A stretch of 64,000 nucleotides of DNA from Candidatus Blochmannia vicinus (GCA_030020825.1 CP125213.1:62001-126000); one strand, 5' to 3'. Positions 8,280 through 18,589 are shown, numbered from the stretch's first letter. Translations and numbers: made by a program. Notes: generated by a model from the sequence alone, not told the origin.

Positions 8280-9860
8280 TCATTGGGGAGAAAAATTTAA
8301 AATTATGTTTTTAAAAACTTCATATACATCTGTATTTGGTGGTTTAGGTATTTTTGCTGATTTAGCAGCAATAATTGCTGCTTGACATAGCGAAATATCT
8401 CCAGATATGGCGGTTATTGATAACAATGTACCATCAGGTGCTAATTTGATGCGCAGGTTACATTTTTTACCAATATAATTAGAAGCATTGTAAAATTTTT
8501 GTTGAATTGATTCGCTAATCATGCGTTTATATGTATTAATTTCATTATTTTTAATTATATTTCCTGTAATATCATTATGATTATTATTTGTTTTTATTAT
8601 AAAGTTTAATTTAATTTTTTCGTTATTTTTTACAGACTTTTGTTTATCAATCAGTGTATTTAATAGATTGCTTAATACGTTAGAATCATGAGGTGTGTCA
8701 TTTAGTTCATTATGTACTAATGTATTTTTTGTGGATATAGTAGTGTGTTGATGTTTCTTTTTTTCAGGGATGTTATTTATTGTGTGTCCTTCCAATGGAC
8801 GTTGTGTTTCTGCAATTTTGAATCGATTTGATTGATCTTGATGTTTCTTTTTTTCAGGGATGTTATTTATTGTGTGTCCTTCCAATGGACGTTGTGTTTC
8901 TGCAATTTTGAATCGATTTGATTGATCTTGATGTTTCTTTTTTTCAGGGATGTTATTTATTGTGTGTCCTTCCAATGGACGTTGTGTTTCTGCAATTTTG
9001 AATCGATTTGATTGATCTTGATGTTTCTTTTTTTCAGGGATGTTATTTATTGTGTGTCCTTCCAATGGACGTTGTGTTTCTGCAATTTTGAATCGATTTG
9101 ATTGATCTTGATGTTTCTTTTTTTCAGGGATGTTATTTATTGTGTGTCCTTCCAATGGACGTTGTGTTTCTGCAATTTTGAATCGATTTGATTGATCTTG
9201 ATGTTTCTTTTTTTCAGGGATGTTATTTATTGTGTGTCCTTCCAATGGACGTTGTGTTTCTGCAATTTTGAATCGATTTGATTGATCTTGATGTTTCTTT
9301 TTTTCAGGGATGTTATTTATTGTGTGTCCTTCCAATGGACGTTGTGTTTCTGCAATTTTGAATCGATTTGATTGATCTTGATGTTTCTTTTTTTCAGGGA
9401 TGTTATTTATTGTGTGTCCTTCCAATGGACGTTGTGTTTCTGCAATTTTGAATCGATTTGATTGATCTTGATGTTTCTTTTTTTCAGGGATGTTATTTAT
9501 TGTGTGTCCTTCCAATGGACGTTGTGTTTCTGCAATTTTGAATCGATTTGATTGATCTTGATGTTTCTTTTTTTCAGGGATGTTATTTATTGTGTGTCCT
9601 TCCAATGGACGTTGTGTTTCTGCAATTTTGAATCGATTTGATTGATCTTGATGTTTCTTTTTTTCTATTTTTGTATTAGGCGTTTGTATAAAAGTATTGA
9701 TTGAGCTTTTATTGTCCGTGGTATTAATAGTATATTGCTGTTTTTTTGCGATTATGTGTCTATTTAATAGTAAACACATAATCGCATGTATAATAATTGA
9801 TATTATAATAGCAAATTTGAATTTTTTATTATATTTATTGAGTAAATGCACTAATTTCAT
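8280..9860 (-). CDS. tolA: TolA with ten identical 30-residue linker repeats
   Basis: Inner-membrane anchored protein that transmits proton-motive force from TolQR to TolB-Pal. The 526 residues have a transmembrane helix at about 16-33 carrying the SxxxH motif (S21, H25). A linker follows, in which residues 66-365 are ten identical 30-residue units running from EKKKHQDQSN to HTINNIP. The C-terminal domain (about 430-526) is conserved (KCNLRIKLAPDGTLL, CQAAIIAAK, AKIPKPP, VYEVFKNIILNF). The E. coli linker is an Ala/Lys-rich helix; here it is replaced by a polar, proline-containing repeat. Each unit carries an in-frame A7 run. Reading frame is intact throughout. Confidence 0.95.
   Translation of the reverse strand: MKLVHLLNKYNKKFKFAIIISIIIHAIMCLLLNRHIIAKKQQYTINTTDNKSSINTFIQTPNTKIEKKKHQDQSNRFKIAETQRPLEGHTINNIPEKKKHQDQSNRFKIAETQRPLEGHTINNIPEKKKHQDQSNRFKIAETQRPLEGHTINNIPEKKKHQDQSNRFKIAETQRPLEGHTINNIPEKKKHQDQSNRFKIAETQRPLEGHTINNIPEKKKHQDQSNRFKIAETQRPLEGHTINNIPEKKKHQDQSNRFKIAETQRPLEGHTINNIPEKKKHQDQSNRFKIAETQRPLEGHTINNIPEKKKHQDQSNRFKIAETQRPLEGHTINNIPEKKKHQDQSNRFKIAETQRPLEGHTINNIPEKKKHQHTTISTKNTLVHNELNDTPHDSNVLSNLLNTLIDKQKSVKNNEKIKLNFIIKTNNNHNDITGNIIKNNEINTYKRMISESIQQKFYNASNYIGKKCNLRIKLAPDGTLLSITAISGDISLCQAAIIAAKSAKIPKPPNTDVYEVFKNIILNFSPQ
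8748..9665 (-). repeat. 90-bp perfect tandem array in tolA (about 10.2 copies)
   Basis: Sequence periodicity of exactly 90 bases extends from 8748 to 9665, with ten full copies between 8761 and 9660. I see no base difference among copies. The unit is a multiple of three, so changes in copy number keep the frame. Perfect identity in a genome otherwise full of substitutions points to recent expansion or ongoing homogenisation. Confidence 0.97.
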
Positions 9861-9888
9861 TGAGTAATATAGAGCGTTTAATATATAT

Positions 9889-10314
9889 CTAAGTGGCAGG
9901 ATTTGTTATCATTCCAATAGAATGTACACCAATGTTACTTAGTAAACTTAATACTTTAATTATTTCATCATACGCTATAGCTTTAGATGCAGCAATCAGA
10001 CATGTTATATTAGGAGTAATATATATTTGATGACCTATTTCTGATGAAATTCGATCGAGACATATTTGCTTTATGTGTTTATTATTAATTATAAGATTAT
10101 AAAGTCCCATCCCTAAAATTTCAATGGTCATTATAAGTTTTTCATTATTAATAACATTTGATGCTACTTCACTATTTGGAAGATTTACTTCAAAGCTTTG
10201 TATTAATTTAGATGGTATTATCATAAAAATTATTAAAAGAACTAATAATATATCTAAAAACGGTATGATGTTGATATCTGATTTAATAGCGCGTTTTATT
10301 CTCTGTTTCTTCAT
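9889..10314 (-). CDS. tolR: Tol-Pal proton-channel subunit TolR
   Basis: Forms the proton-conducting motor with TolQ. The 141-aa protein (E. coli 142) has a short basic N-terminus, one transmembrane helix (NIIPFLDILLVLLIIFM) with the essential aspartate D21, then a periplasmic domain ending YDEIIKVLSLLSNIGVHSIGMIT, which matches E. coli closely. The start overlaps the end of tolQ by 32 bases, suggesting translational coupling. tolA begins 28 bases downstream. Confidence 0.95.
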   Translation of the reverse strand: MKKQRIKRAIKSDINIIPFLDILLVLLIIFMIIPSKLIQSFEVNLPNSEVASNVINNEKLIMTIEILGMGLYNLIINNKHIKQICLDRISSEIGHQIYITPNITCLIAASKAIAYDEIIKVLSLLSNIGVHSIGMITNPAT

Positions 10315-11026
10315 GTTTATTTTCCTTATTTAGTACAGCGTCAATGTTAAAAAAAATCTGACGATATAGAATTGTGATAAATTCTTCTATAAAATTATTA
10401 TAATTTTGATCTAAATTATTTATTTGTGTAGTTAAATAATTAAATGCCATAACTGCTGGAATAGCTACGAATAAGCCAATTGCTGTAGAAATTAATGATT
10501 CAGCAATGCCTGGTGCAATGATTTGTAAATGAATCATTTGAGTAGCAGTATTATTGGTAGTTTTACCCAATTCGATAAAAACATGCATAATTCCTAGTAC
10601 GGTTCCAAATAAACCAAGATATGGACTAATGGATCCTATTGTACCAATTAATGGGATATAATCTTCTAATGTTTTTAGTTCTACATTTATTGCAGTATGC
10701 ATAGTATCTAGTGTTCTGGAGATTATTATTTCAGATGAACAATTTTTTATTTGATATAGCTTATAAAATTCTTTAAAACCTACATAAAAAATTTGTTCAG
10801 CGCCGTGTAATTTATTACGACGAGATGAAGATTTTTGATATAAACTAGCTAAATCTATTCCAGACCAAAATTCATTCTCAAATAATTTTAATTTTTTATG
10901 AGCTGTATTAAGCGCGAAAACACGATGAAAAATAATACTCCAAGATAAAATAGAGAAGCCAATTAGTATGAATATACTAATTTGTACTAAAATATCAGCT
11001 TCTAAAAATAAATCAAAAATATTCAT
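10283..11026 (-). CDS. tolQ: Tol-Pal proton-channel subunit TolQ
   Basis: ExbB/MotA-family inner-membrane protein of the Tol-Pal motor. The 247-aa product (E. coli 230) has the first helix at about 15-35 (ISIFILIGFSILSWSII), the cytoplasmic loop with SEQIFY/GFKEF-type sequence (AEQIFYVGFKEF), and the paired C-terminal helices with IPLIGTIGSISPYLGLFGTV and APGIAESLISTAIGLFVAIPAVMA. The C-terminal tail is some 15 residues longer than in E. coli and overlaps tolR. It is first in the operon; ybgC, which precedes tolQ in E. coli, is absent. Confidence 0.95.
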   Translation of the reverse strand: MNIFDLFLEADILVQISIFILIGFSILSWSIIFHRVFALNTAHKKLKLFENEFWSGIDLASLYQKSSSRRNKLHGAEQIFYVGFKEFYKLYQIKNCSSEIIISRTLDTMHTAINVELKTLEDYIPLIGTIGSISPYLGLFGTVLGIMHVFIELGKTTNNTATQMIHLQIIAPGIAESLISTAIGLFVAIPAVMAFNYLTTQINNLDQNYNNFIEEFITILYRQIFFNIDAVLNKENKHEETENKTRY

Positions 11027-11323
11027 ATTGATTATTAATTTTTATGTTGCATACGGGTTTATAATATAAATTATTACAGAAAATACTTTTAATCATATTA
11101 AAGGTGATTTAGGACTGACATGGTATAATTATATATATAATAATTGTAAAAATAATAGCTTTTATAAAAGCTGTTAATATTAAACATTTTTTAAAAAATA
11201 TAGTAAAATGTAACTTACATGTTTAGCTAAACATAAAATAATTAAGTTCTTAAAACTACAATTATTATAAAATAAAATCATTATACTTAAAGTATAATAT
11301 ATATTGTATGTGAATGTTATTTT

Positions 11324-12196
11324 TTATTGTATATCAATAGATTTGATATATTGACCAATGTTAGTAAAGTTATTAACAACATGCACTCCCGATTTAGACA
11401 AAATTGCACATTTTTCGTAAGCAGTACTACCAATTCCAGAAATAATGGCTCCTGCATGTCCCATACGTTTCCCTTTAGGGGCTGTAGCTCCAGCAATATA
11501 TGCAATGACTGGTTTTTTAATATATCTTTTAATATACATCGCTGTTTTTTCTTCGGATCTTCCTCCGATTTCACCAATCATTACCATTAATAACGTTTGG
11601 GGATCTTGTTCAAATAAGGATAATATATCGATAAAACTAGAACCGAGTATTGGATCTCCTCCGATACCAACACATGTAGATTGACCTAATCCAAGATCAG
11701 TTATTTGTTTTACTACTTCATATGTTAAAGTACCTGATCTAGATACAAGCCCTACATAGCCTGGTTTATGAATATCACTTGGCATTATCCCAAGCTTGCA
11801 TTGGCCTGGAGTAATAACTCCCGGGCAATTCGGTCCAATCATACATGTATTATGTTTTTTTAATTGTTGTTTTATTAATAACATGTCTAATATTGGAATT
11901 CCTTCGGTAATGCAAACTATTAATTTAATACCTGCATGAATTGATTCCAAAATGGCATCTTTACAAAAAGGAGCTGGTACATAAATAATAGAAGTTGTTG
12001 CATGAGTATTATTTATTGCTTCATTAACAGTATTAAATATTGGTACTCCAAGATGAACATGCCCTCCTTTTCCTGGAGTGACTCCGCCTACAATTTTCGT
12101 GCCATATTTTAATGCTTGCTGAGAATGAAAGCTAGCGTGTTTACCAGTAAATCCTTGACAAATTATTTTTGTATCTTTGTTAATTAATATTGGCAT
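11324..12196 (-). CDS. sucD: Succinyl-CoA synthetase alpha subunit
   Basis: With SucC converts succinyl-CoA to succinate with nucleotide triphosphate formation. The 290-aa product (E. coli 289) shows the CoA-binding GFTGKHASFHSQQAL region, GPNCPGVITPG, and the phosphohistidine motif MGHAGAIISG near residue 247. Its start overlaps the end of sucC by 17 bases. It is the last gene of the sdhCDAB-sucABCD block; a 297-base gap separates it from tolQ. Confidence 0.96.
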   Translation of the reverse strand: MPILINKDTKIICQGFTGKHASFHSQQALKYGTKIVGGVTPGKGGHVHLGVPIFNTVNEAINNTHATTSIIYVPAPFCKDAILESIHAGIKLIVCITEGIPILDMLLIKQQLKKHNTCMIGPNCPGVITPGQCKLGIMPSDIHKPGYVGLVSRSGTLTYEVVKQITDLGLGQSTCVGIGGDPILGSSFIDILSLFEQDPQTLLMVMIGEIGGRSEEKTAMYIKRYIKKPVIAYIAGATAPKGKRMGHAGAIISGIGSTAYEKCAILSKSGVHVVNNFTNIGQYIKSIDIQ

Positions 12197-13370
12197 TTTT
12201 TAGTTTTACCGCGGTTACAATTTGTTGAATTGCATAAACTAAGTTATTAGTAACAGTAATGTTGTATTTGCTATCAATTAATCGATTAGTACCTAACTCA
12301 GAATTGTTGCCTTCTAATCGAACTACGATAGGAATATGTGTTGTGTTATACGTGGATAATACAGTTATAATGCTGTCAGCAACTAAATCACAGCATACGA
12401 TACCTCCAAAGATATTTACGAGTATCGCTTTTACTTTAGGATCTTTTAAAATCATATAAAAAGATGACATTATACATTCTTTATTAGCATTTCCTCCGAT
12501 GTCTAAAAAATTGGCAGGCATTCCACCTAATGATTTAATTACATCCATAGTAGCCATCGCTAATCCAGCTCCGTTGACCATACAACCAACATTTCCATCT
12601 AGTGGAACATAATTGATAGAATCCCATTGGTTATTGGACAATGTATTATAGGTTTTATTTATAGTACATATATTTAATAATTCTGATTGTCTAAATTTAG
12701 CATTATCATCCATAATAATTTTGGCGTCTAAACAAAAAAATTGATCATTATCAGTGATAGCCAATGGATTTATTTCTATTAACATGAGATCCTTTTTAAG
12801 AAGCATATGTGTTGCATCAACGATAATTTTAGCAAATTTATTTATTTTGACTCCAGACAAACCTAATTTGCATGCCAGAATCCGTCCTTGATAAGGATAT
12901 ATTCCGACTAAAGGATTTATGGCTATTTTATGGATAAGATTAGGTGTTTTTTGTACTATTTTTTCAATGTTTATTCCGCCTTGTGTAGAGGCTATGCATA
13001 TTATTTGTGATTCATCTCTATCAATAAGTATGCTTAAATACAGTTCTTGAACAATTTTAACGGATGGCTCTATTAAAATATGATTTACTAATTCTCCGGT
13101 ATCAGTTGTTTGATATGTTATTAAATTATTTCCAAGCCACTTAGTAGCAAAAGATAATATATCTGTTATATCGTGTATAACGCGCACTCCTCCAGATTTT
13201 GCACGTCCGCCTGCTTGTATTTGACATTTTGCTACCCATGGGCCGTTTTTTATATTACATGATGATATATAATGCTCTATATCACTTAAATTAGCGCACA
13301 GGCAACCTTTTAAAACAGGCAAATTATACTTTGATAATAGTTTTTTTGCTTGATATTCATATAGATTCAT
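12180..13370 (-). CDS. sucC: Succinyl-CoA synthetase beta subunit
   Basis: Nucleotide-binding subunit with an ATP-grasp fold. I chose the start at 13370 (MNLYEYQAKKLL) to match E. coli; an ATG three codons upstream is in frame. The 396 residues include GGRAKSGGVRV, the metal-binding EINPLAI, DGNVGCMVNGAGLAMATMD, and VNIFGGIVCCDLV, where E. coli has an arginine in place of the first cysteine of the CC pair. Overlap with sucD suggests coupled translation and equal stoichiometry. Confidence 0.95.
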   Translation of the reverse strand: MNLYEYQAKKLLSKYNLPVLKGCLCANLSDIEHYISSCNIKNGPWVAKCQIQAGGRAKSGGVRVIHDITDILSFATKWLGNNLITYQTTDTGELVNHILIEPSVKIVQELYLSILIDRDESQIICIASTQGGINIEKIVQKTPNLIHKIAINPLVGIYPYQGRILACKLGLSGVKINKFAKIIVDATHMLLKKDLMLIEINPLAITDNDQFFCLDAKIIMDDNAKFRQSELLNICTINKTYNTLSNNQWDSINYVPLDGNVGCMVNGAGLAMATMDVIKSLGGMPANFLDIGGNANKECIMSSFYMILKDPKVKAILVNIFGGIVCCDLVADSIITVLSTYNTTHIPIVVRLEGNNSELGTNRLIDSKYNITVTNNLVYAIQQIVTAVKLKNANIN

Positions 13371-13489
13371 AATATGCAACCATTTTTACTGTTTTTTGAG
13401 GATTTATATAATAATCAAAACTAATAATACTAATTTGTTAATTATATACGCATGTTATACGATTATATGTGTATATGATATAATTATAA

Positions 13490-14743
13490 TTAAATTTCTA
13501 AAAACAAACGCATTGGATCTTCTAATAATTCTTTAATATATACCAAAAAGCTTACTGAATCTTTCCCGTCTATTAATCTATGATCATAAGATAAGGCTAA
13601 GTACATCATAGGTAAAATTACTATTTTTCCATCTAAAGCTATAGGTCGGTCTTTGATTGCATGCATGCCGAGAATAGCACTTTGAGGAGGATTAATAATA
13701 GGGGTGGAAATCAATGAACCAAAAATTCCACCGTTAGTAATAGTAAAATTACCACCATTTAATTCTTCAATTGTTAGTTTTCCATTTTTTCCTTTTTCAG
13801 CTAAAGTTTTTATATTTTTCTCGATTTCAGATATACTTAATGTATCAATATTTCGTAATACTGGTGTAATTAATCCACGTACTGTGGATACTGCAATACT
13901 TACATCAAAATAATTATAATATACTATTTCTTCTCCATCAATAGATGCATTGATTATGGGAAAATTCTTTAAACCTTCTAAAACTGCTTTTACGTAAAAA
14001 GACATTAGTCCTAATTTAATTCCATAACGTTTTTCAAATAATTCTCCATATTTTTTCCGTAATATCGTAATGGGTTGCATATTTACTTCATTGAAAGTAG
14101 TCAGCATAGCTGTAGTGTTAGTGACGGCCAGTAGACGTTCTGAAATTTTTTTTCGTAAGCGACTCATCAAGATACGTTTTTCTTTACGATCATTTTTTAT
14201 ATTGTTTATTTGATGATGATCTGTATCTATATAATTTTTTTGATCAGTATAGTGTGTCTTTTTGGTAGAATGAATATGTGTTTCTATATCTTGACGAGTT
14301 AGACGTCCTTTTGTTCCGCTGCTTTTAATATTTTGTGGTTGTAAATTGTGTTCTGCTATTAATTTTCGAATAGATGGAGTTAAAATTTTATGGGTTTCCT
14401 CCTTGTTTTTTTGGATGATGATACGTTCTTGAGATGCTATTGGTTTAACAGATTTTTGATTTTGAATCATTTGTTGTATATCTTTTTTATCAACAATTTG
14501 ATCAATAATATTTAGATGGGCTAGAATTTGACCAGATATTACTATTGATCCTTCTTGTTCTAAAATTGATTCTAACGTTCCTGTGTTTGGAGCAGGTACT
14601 TCCAGCATTATTTTATCTGTTTCAATTTCAAGTAAAATATCGTCTTGTTTAACTTTATCTCCTGCTTTTTTATGCCAAACAGCAACAGTGGCGTCTGCAA
14701 CTGATTCGGGTAAATTTGGAACCACAATGTCTACACTACTCAT
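13490..14743 (-). CDS. sucB: 2-oxoglutarate dehydrogenase E2 (dihydrolipoyl succinyltransferase)
   Basis: Core of the 2-oxoglutarate dehydrogenase complex. The 417-aa protein (E. coli 405) has an N-terminal lipoyl domain with the lipoylated lysine K44 in IETDKIMLEVPAP, an E1/E3-binding domain (TPSIRKLIAEHNL to GRLTRQDIE, about 120-155), a charged linker, and the catalytic acyltransferase domain with YDHRLIDGKDSVSFL near the C-terminus. Eighteen bases separate it from sucA. The E3 subunit (lpd) is not in this window. Confidence 0.96.
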   Translation of the reverse strand: MSSVDIVVPNLPESVADATVAVWHKKAGDKVKQDDILLEIETDKIMLEVPAPNTGTLESILEQEGSIVISGQILAHLNIIDQIVDKKDIQQMIQNQKSVKPIASQERIIIQKNKEETHKILTPSIRKLIAEHNLQPQNIKSSGTKGRLTRQDIETHIHSTKKTHYTDQKNYIDTDHHQINNIKNDRKEKRILMSRLRKKISERLLAVTNTTAMLTTFNEVNMQPITILRKKYGELFEKRYGIKLGLMSFYVKAVLEGLKNFPIINASIDGEEIVYYNYFDVSIAVSTVRGLITPVLRNIDTLSISEIEKNIKTLAEKGKNGKLTIEELNGGNFTITNGGIFGSLISTPIINPPQSAILGMHAIKDRPIALDGKIVILPMMYLALSYDHRLIDGKDSVSFLVYIKELLEDPMRLFLEI

Positions 14744-14761
14744 TTTATGTCCTTTTAAAAA

Positions 14762-17620
14762 TTAATTTAGATTTAATGCATCATCAATTATTTTTTTTTG
14801 TTGTTGTTGATGTATTGAAAAAAATCCTACTGCAGGCGCAGCAGAATCAGGCCGCCCTATATAATTTAATATGCCATGTGAAGGCATTATGCTGTAAAGA
14901 TAATGTTGTATATAATTCCAGGCTCCTTGATTTTTAGGTTCTTCTTGACACCAGGTAAAATTTTTTACATGCAAATAGGAATTAAGAATAGTCCGTGCAT
15001 TTTCATAAGGAAAAGGATATAGTTGTTCAATGCGAATAATAGCTATATTATATTGTTTATTTTTACGTCGTTGACTTAATAAATCATAATATATCTTCCC
15101 GGTGCACATTATCACATGATTGGTTTGATGTGGGATGATATTATTATCTATTTCATTAAACACTGTTTTAAATGATCCGTGTACTAAATTTTCTAATGAA
15201 GTTGTTACCATAGGATGTCTTAATAGAGATTTTGGAGATATAATAATTAGTGGTTTTTTAATACTATATGTTGCTTGTTGACGTAATACGTGGTAGAGCT
15301 GATCTGGAGTAGAAGGTACACAGATATATATGTTATGTTCAGCGCATAATTGTAAATATCGCTCTATTCGAGAAGAAGAATGTTCTGGTCCTTGACCTTC
15401 ATATCCGTGAGGTAAAAGCATTACTAATCCACATATTTGACCCCATTTTTGTTCGCTTGAACTAATAAATTGATCAATGACGATTTGTGCTCCATTAGAG
15501 AAATCTCCAAATTGTGCTTCCCAAATTACTAACATATTATTTGATACACTGGCGTAACCGTATTCAAATGCTAAAGCTGCTTCTTCAGATAAGACTGAAT
15601 CCCAGACGAAAAAGGATCCTTTTTCATTTGATTTTTTATTAAAATGTGCTAAGGGAGTATATTTTATGCCATTATTTTGATCATATATTATAGCATGTCT
15701 ATGAAAAAATGTTCCTCGCCCAGCATCTTCTCCAGATAAACGAATAGAAATTCCTTGATCTAATAAAGTCGCATATGCTAGAATCTCTGCCGCTCCCCAA
15801 TCAAATAATCTATTACCTAACGCCATTTCTATTCTTTCACGGTATATTTTTTCTACTCTAGAATGCATGGTGATACTTGATGGAATATCGTTGATGCTGT
15901 AAGCTAAATTTTTTAAGTATTGGTCATCTATTTTATTAGAATGCAGCGTGGTCTTATTATTATTTAAATTATTTGTGCATAGGGAGTTTCGAATATGAAT
16001 TGGCTGCCATTTTTGTAGAACACAACATTTTTTGTCTAATTTTTCACGATATGCATTAATTATGTTAGAGGTTTCATTTATATTTAGTATTCCATTTTTA
16101 TTTAAAATATTGGAATAAATATTAAGTAAAGTTGGATGATTGCGAATTTTTTTATACATAAGAGGTTGAGTGACACTTGGTTCATCAGCTTCATTGTGTC
16201 CATGTCTACGATAACAAATTAGATCAACCATTACATCACGTTTGAAAGTATTACGAAAATTTAATGCAACACGAGTAACATAAATAACGGCATCTACATC
16301 ATCAGCATTAACATGGAAAATAGGAGCTTGAATCATTTTTGCAATATCTGTACAATACTGTGTAGAGCGAATATCGCGGATATTAGATGTTGTAAATCCT
16401 ACTTGATTATTGATAATAATATGTATTGTTCCTCCTACGTCATATGCATCAGTTTTAGACATATTAAAAGTTTCTTGAACTATTCCTTGAGCACTAATTG
16501 CTGCATCTCCATGTATTGAGATTGGAAGTACTATATTATTTTCTTTTTTATTATTGTTATGGTTCGATTTTTTTAGTAGCTGATCAATTTGTGCTCTAGC
16601 GCACCCCATGACTACTGGGCTAACGATTTCTAGGTGAGAAGGATTGCATAATAAAGATAAATGTATGATTTGTTTATTAACTGTAATATCTGAGTAAAAT
16701 CCTTGATGATATTTTACATCTCCACTGCCAAATGTAGTTTGGTGTTTATCGGAAAATTCATTAAATAAATCTTTAGGGTTTTTACCTAAAATATTAATTA
16801 AAACATTTAGGCGCCCCCGATGAGCCATTCCTAAAAATATTTCTTGAATATTGTGATGATAAACGGAATAACGTATAATTTCTTTTAACATAGGAATTAA
16901 AGCATCACCTCCTTCTAATGAGAATCTTTTAACTCCTGGAAATTTTGTTCCTAAATAGCGTTCTATCCCTTCTGCTGCAATGATTTCTTTAAGAAATTGT
17001 TTTTTTTCGTTAGAATTAAAATTGAAAATTCCTGCTGTGGATTCAAAATAATTTTGAATCCACAGCATTGTATTTATATCAAGAATATGCATATATTCTA
17101 TGCCTATAGAGTTGCAATAAGTTTTTTTAAGGAATTGATATATTTCTGACAAAGTCATTGATCCTTTGTTTATCCCAAAAAGCTTCATATCGAATTTTTT
17201 GTGAATATTTTGTAAGGAGAAGTTATAATTTTCTAAGTTTAAAAGATTATTTTCAGATTTATGGTTCCATAATTTTAAAGGGTCTAATGTAGAATGTTGA
17301 TGTCCGTATGTTCTAAAAGAGTGTATCAATTGTGCTATCTGTACGTAAGTAATATTGCTACAATACGTATCAGTTGGTATGTATGATTCATTAGGTGTAG
17401 TATTATTTTTTAGTTGAATATAAGTATTATTTGTTAAATTATCAAAAGATTCGTGTTTAGATTTTTTTTCAATAAATAATTGTGTAAAGATTTTTGCCCA
17501 ACTAGAATCTATAGAATTAGGATTTTTTAAAAAATCCTCATAAATTTGCTCTATGTAAGATTGATTATTTTTTGACAAATAAGAAGAATCTAACCAATTT
17601 TTTAGTGTGTTATTATGCAT
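14762..17620 (-). CDS. sucA: 2-oxoglutarate dehydrogenase E1
   Basis: Thiamine-diphosphate enzyme that decarboxylates 2-oxoglutarate, the entry step of the truncated TCA cycle here. The 952 residues (E. coli 933) include MAHRGRLNVL, the ThDP-binding HGDAAISAQGIVQETFNMS, RRHGHNEADEPS, SGEDAGRGTFFHRHA, and QEEPKNQGAWNYI near the end. The extra length is mainly a polar stretch at about 525-580. A nine-base A run codes for lysines close to the C-terminus (14811 region). Confidence 0.96.
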   Translation of the reverse strand: MHNNTLKNWLDSSYLSKNNQSYIEQIYEDFLKNPNSIDSSWAKIFTQLFIEKKSKHESFDNLTNNTYIQLKNNTTPNESYIPTDTYCSNITYVQIAQLIHSFRTYGHQHSTLDPLKLWNHKSENNLLNLENYNFSLQNIHKKFDMKLFGINKGSMTLSEIYQFLKKTYCNSIGIEYMHILDINTMLWIQNYFESTAGIFNFNSNEKKQFLKEIIAAEGIERYLGTKFPGVKRFSLEGGDALIPMLKEIIRYSVYHHNIQEIFLGMAHRGRLNVLINILGKNPKDLFNEFSDKHQTTFGSGDVKYHQGFYSDITVNKQIIHLSLLCNPSHLEIVSPVVMGCARAQIDQLLKKSNHNNNKKENNIVLPISIHGDAAISAQGIVQETFNMSKTDAYDVGGTIHIIINNQVGFTTSNIRDIRSTQYCTDIAKMIQAPIFHVNADDVDAVIYVTRVALNFRNTFKRDVMVDLICYRRHGHNEADEPSVTQPLMYKKIRNHPTLLNIYSNILNKNGILNINETSNIINAYREKLDKKCCVLQKWQPIHIRNSLCTNNLNNNKTTLHSNKIDDQYLKNLAYSINDIPSSITMHSRVEKIYRERIEMALGNRLFDWGAAEILAYATLLDQGISIRLSGEDAGRGTFFHRHAIIYDQNNGIKYTPLAHFNKKSNEKGSFFVWDSVLSEEAALAFEYGYASVSNNMLVIWEAQFGDFSNGAQIVIDQFISSSEQKWGQICGLVMLLPHGYEGQGPEHSSSRIERYLQLCAEHNIYICVPSTPDQLYHVLRQQATYSIKKPLIIISPKSLLRHPMVTTSLENLVHGSFKTVFNEIDNNIIPHQTNHVIMCTGKIYYDLLSQRRKNKQYNIAIIRIEQLYPFPYENARTILNSYLHVKNFTWCQEEPKNQGAWNYIQHYLYSIMPSHGILNYIGRPDSAAPAVGFFSIHQQQQKKIIDDALNLN

Positions 17621-17831
17621 TAAAAAAATCCTTATATTCTGTTACATTTATATTTTAATACCTAATGTTTAGTTAATTAACTTAATCAAGTATTATACTA
17701 TTAATAAATTAATTCTTAACTACATTAATTGTTATAATCATGCATAGATATTTTGATATTTTCATTAAATTGTTATCTGTATGTTATTTTAAATCATTTT
17801 TATAATTATTATTACTGTTTATTATATTGTG

Positions 17832-18572
17832 TTATGTAATGCCTATTACATCTTTTGCTAACATTCGTTTAATGTGACCTATAGCCTTAGCTGGATTTAA
17901 TTTTTTGGGACATACATTAACGCAATTCATAATATTATGGCAACGAAAAACGCTAAAAGAATCTTTAAAATTCTTCAGCCTTTCTTTCTGATTGGTATCA
18001 CGGCTGTCCATTAAAAAACGATATAATGCTAATAATCCAGCAGGCCCGATGAATTTATCTGGATTCCACCAAAAAGAGGGGCAAGAACTGGAGCAACACG
18101 CACATAATATACATTCATAAGATCCATCTAATTTAGATCGTTCCTCTGGAGATTGTAAGTATTCATGTGGTAATTTAGGTTGTTGATTAGAGTAATCATT
18201 AATTAGAAATGGTTGCACTCTTTCATATTGAAGATAAAATTGACTCATATCTACTACCAAATCACGAATTACTGGAAACCCAGGTAATGGACGTACTACA
18301 ATTGTGTTACGATGATTATCATCATATAATTTTGTTAAGGAAGTGATACATGCTAGATTGTTTGTGCCATTTATATTCATTCCATCGGAACCACATACTC
18401 CTTCTCTGCAAGAACGACGAAATGTTAAAGTTGAGTCCTGTTCTTTTAATTTAATTAAAGCATCCAATAATGTCATGTTTTTTACATGTAATAAATTAAG
18501 AGTATAGTTTTGCATATAGGGACTTTTATTGAATTCAGGATGATAACGATAAATAGAAAATTTAATTTGCAT
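17832..18572 (-). CDS. sdhB: Succinate dehydrogenase iron-sulfur subunit
   Basis: Carries electrons from FAD in SdhA to ubiquinone. The 246-aa protein (E. coli 238) has the [2Fe-2S] ligands in RRSCREGVCGSDG with the downstream CITS cysteine, and the [4Fe-4S]/[3Fe-4S] motifs CILCACCSSSCPSFWW and CHNIMNCVNVCPK. All ligand cysteines are present. It is the last sdh gene, 17 bases after sdhA; a 211-base gap separates it from sucA. Confidence 0.97.
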   Translation of the reverse strand: MQIKFSIYRYHPEFNKSPYMQNYTLNLLHVKNMTLLDALIKLKEQDSTLTFRRSCREGVCGSDGMNINGTNNLACITSLTKLYDDNHRNTIVVRPLPGFPVIRDLVVDMSQFYLQYERVQPFLINDYSNQQPKLPHEYLQSPEERSKLDGSYECILCACCSSSCPSFWWNPDKFIGPAGLLALYRFLMDSRDTNQKERLKNFKDSFSVFRCHNIMNCVNVCPKKLNPAKAIGHIKRMLAKDVIGIT

Positions 18573-18589
18573 ATTTTAAGACTCTATTT

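Noticed and set aside
8748..9665. CRISPR-like array
   Set aside because: Repeats are contiguous with no unique spacers, are 90 bp and lie inside the tolA reading frame.
11317..11577. 86-codon minus-strand frame within sucD
   Set aside because: It is an out-of-frame shadow of sucD, whose own frame continues intact through the region.
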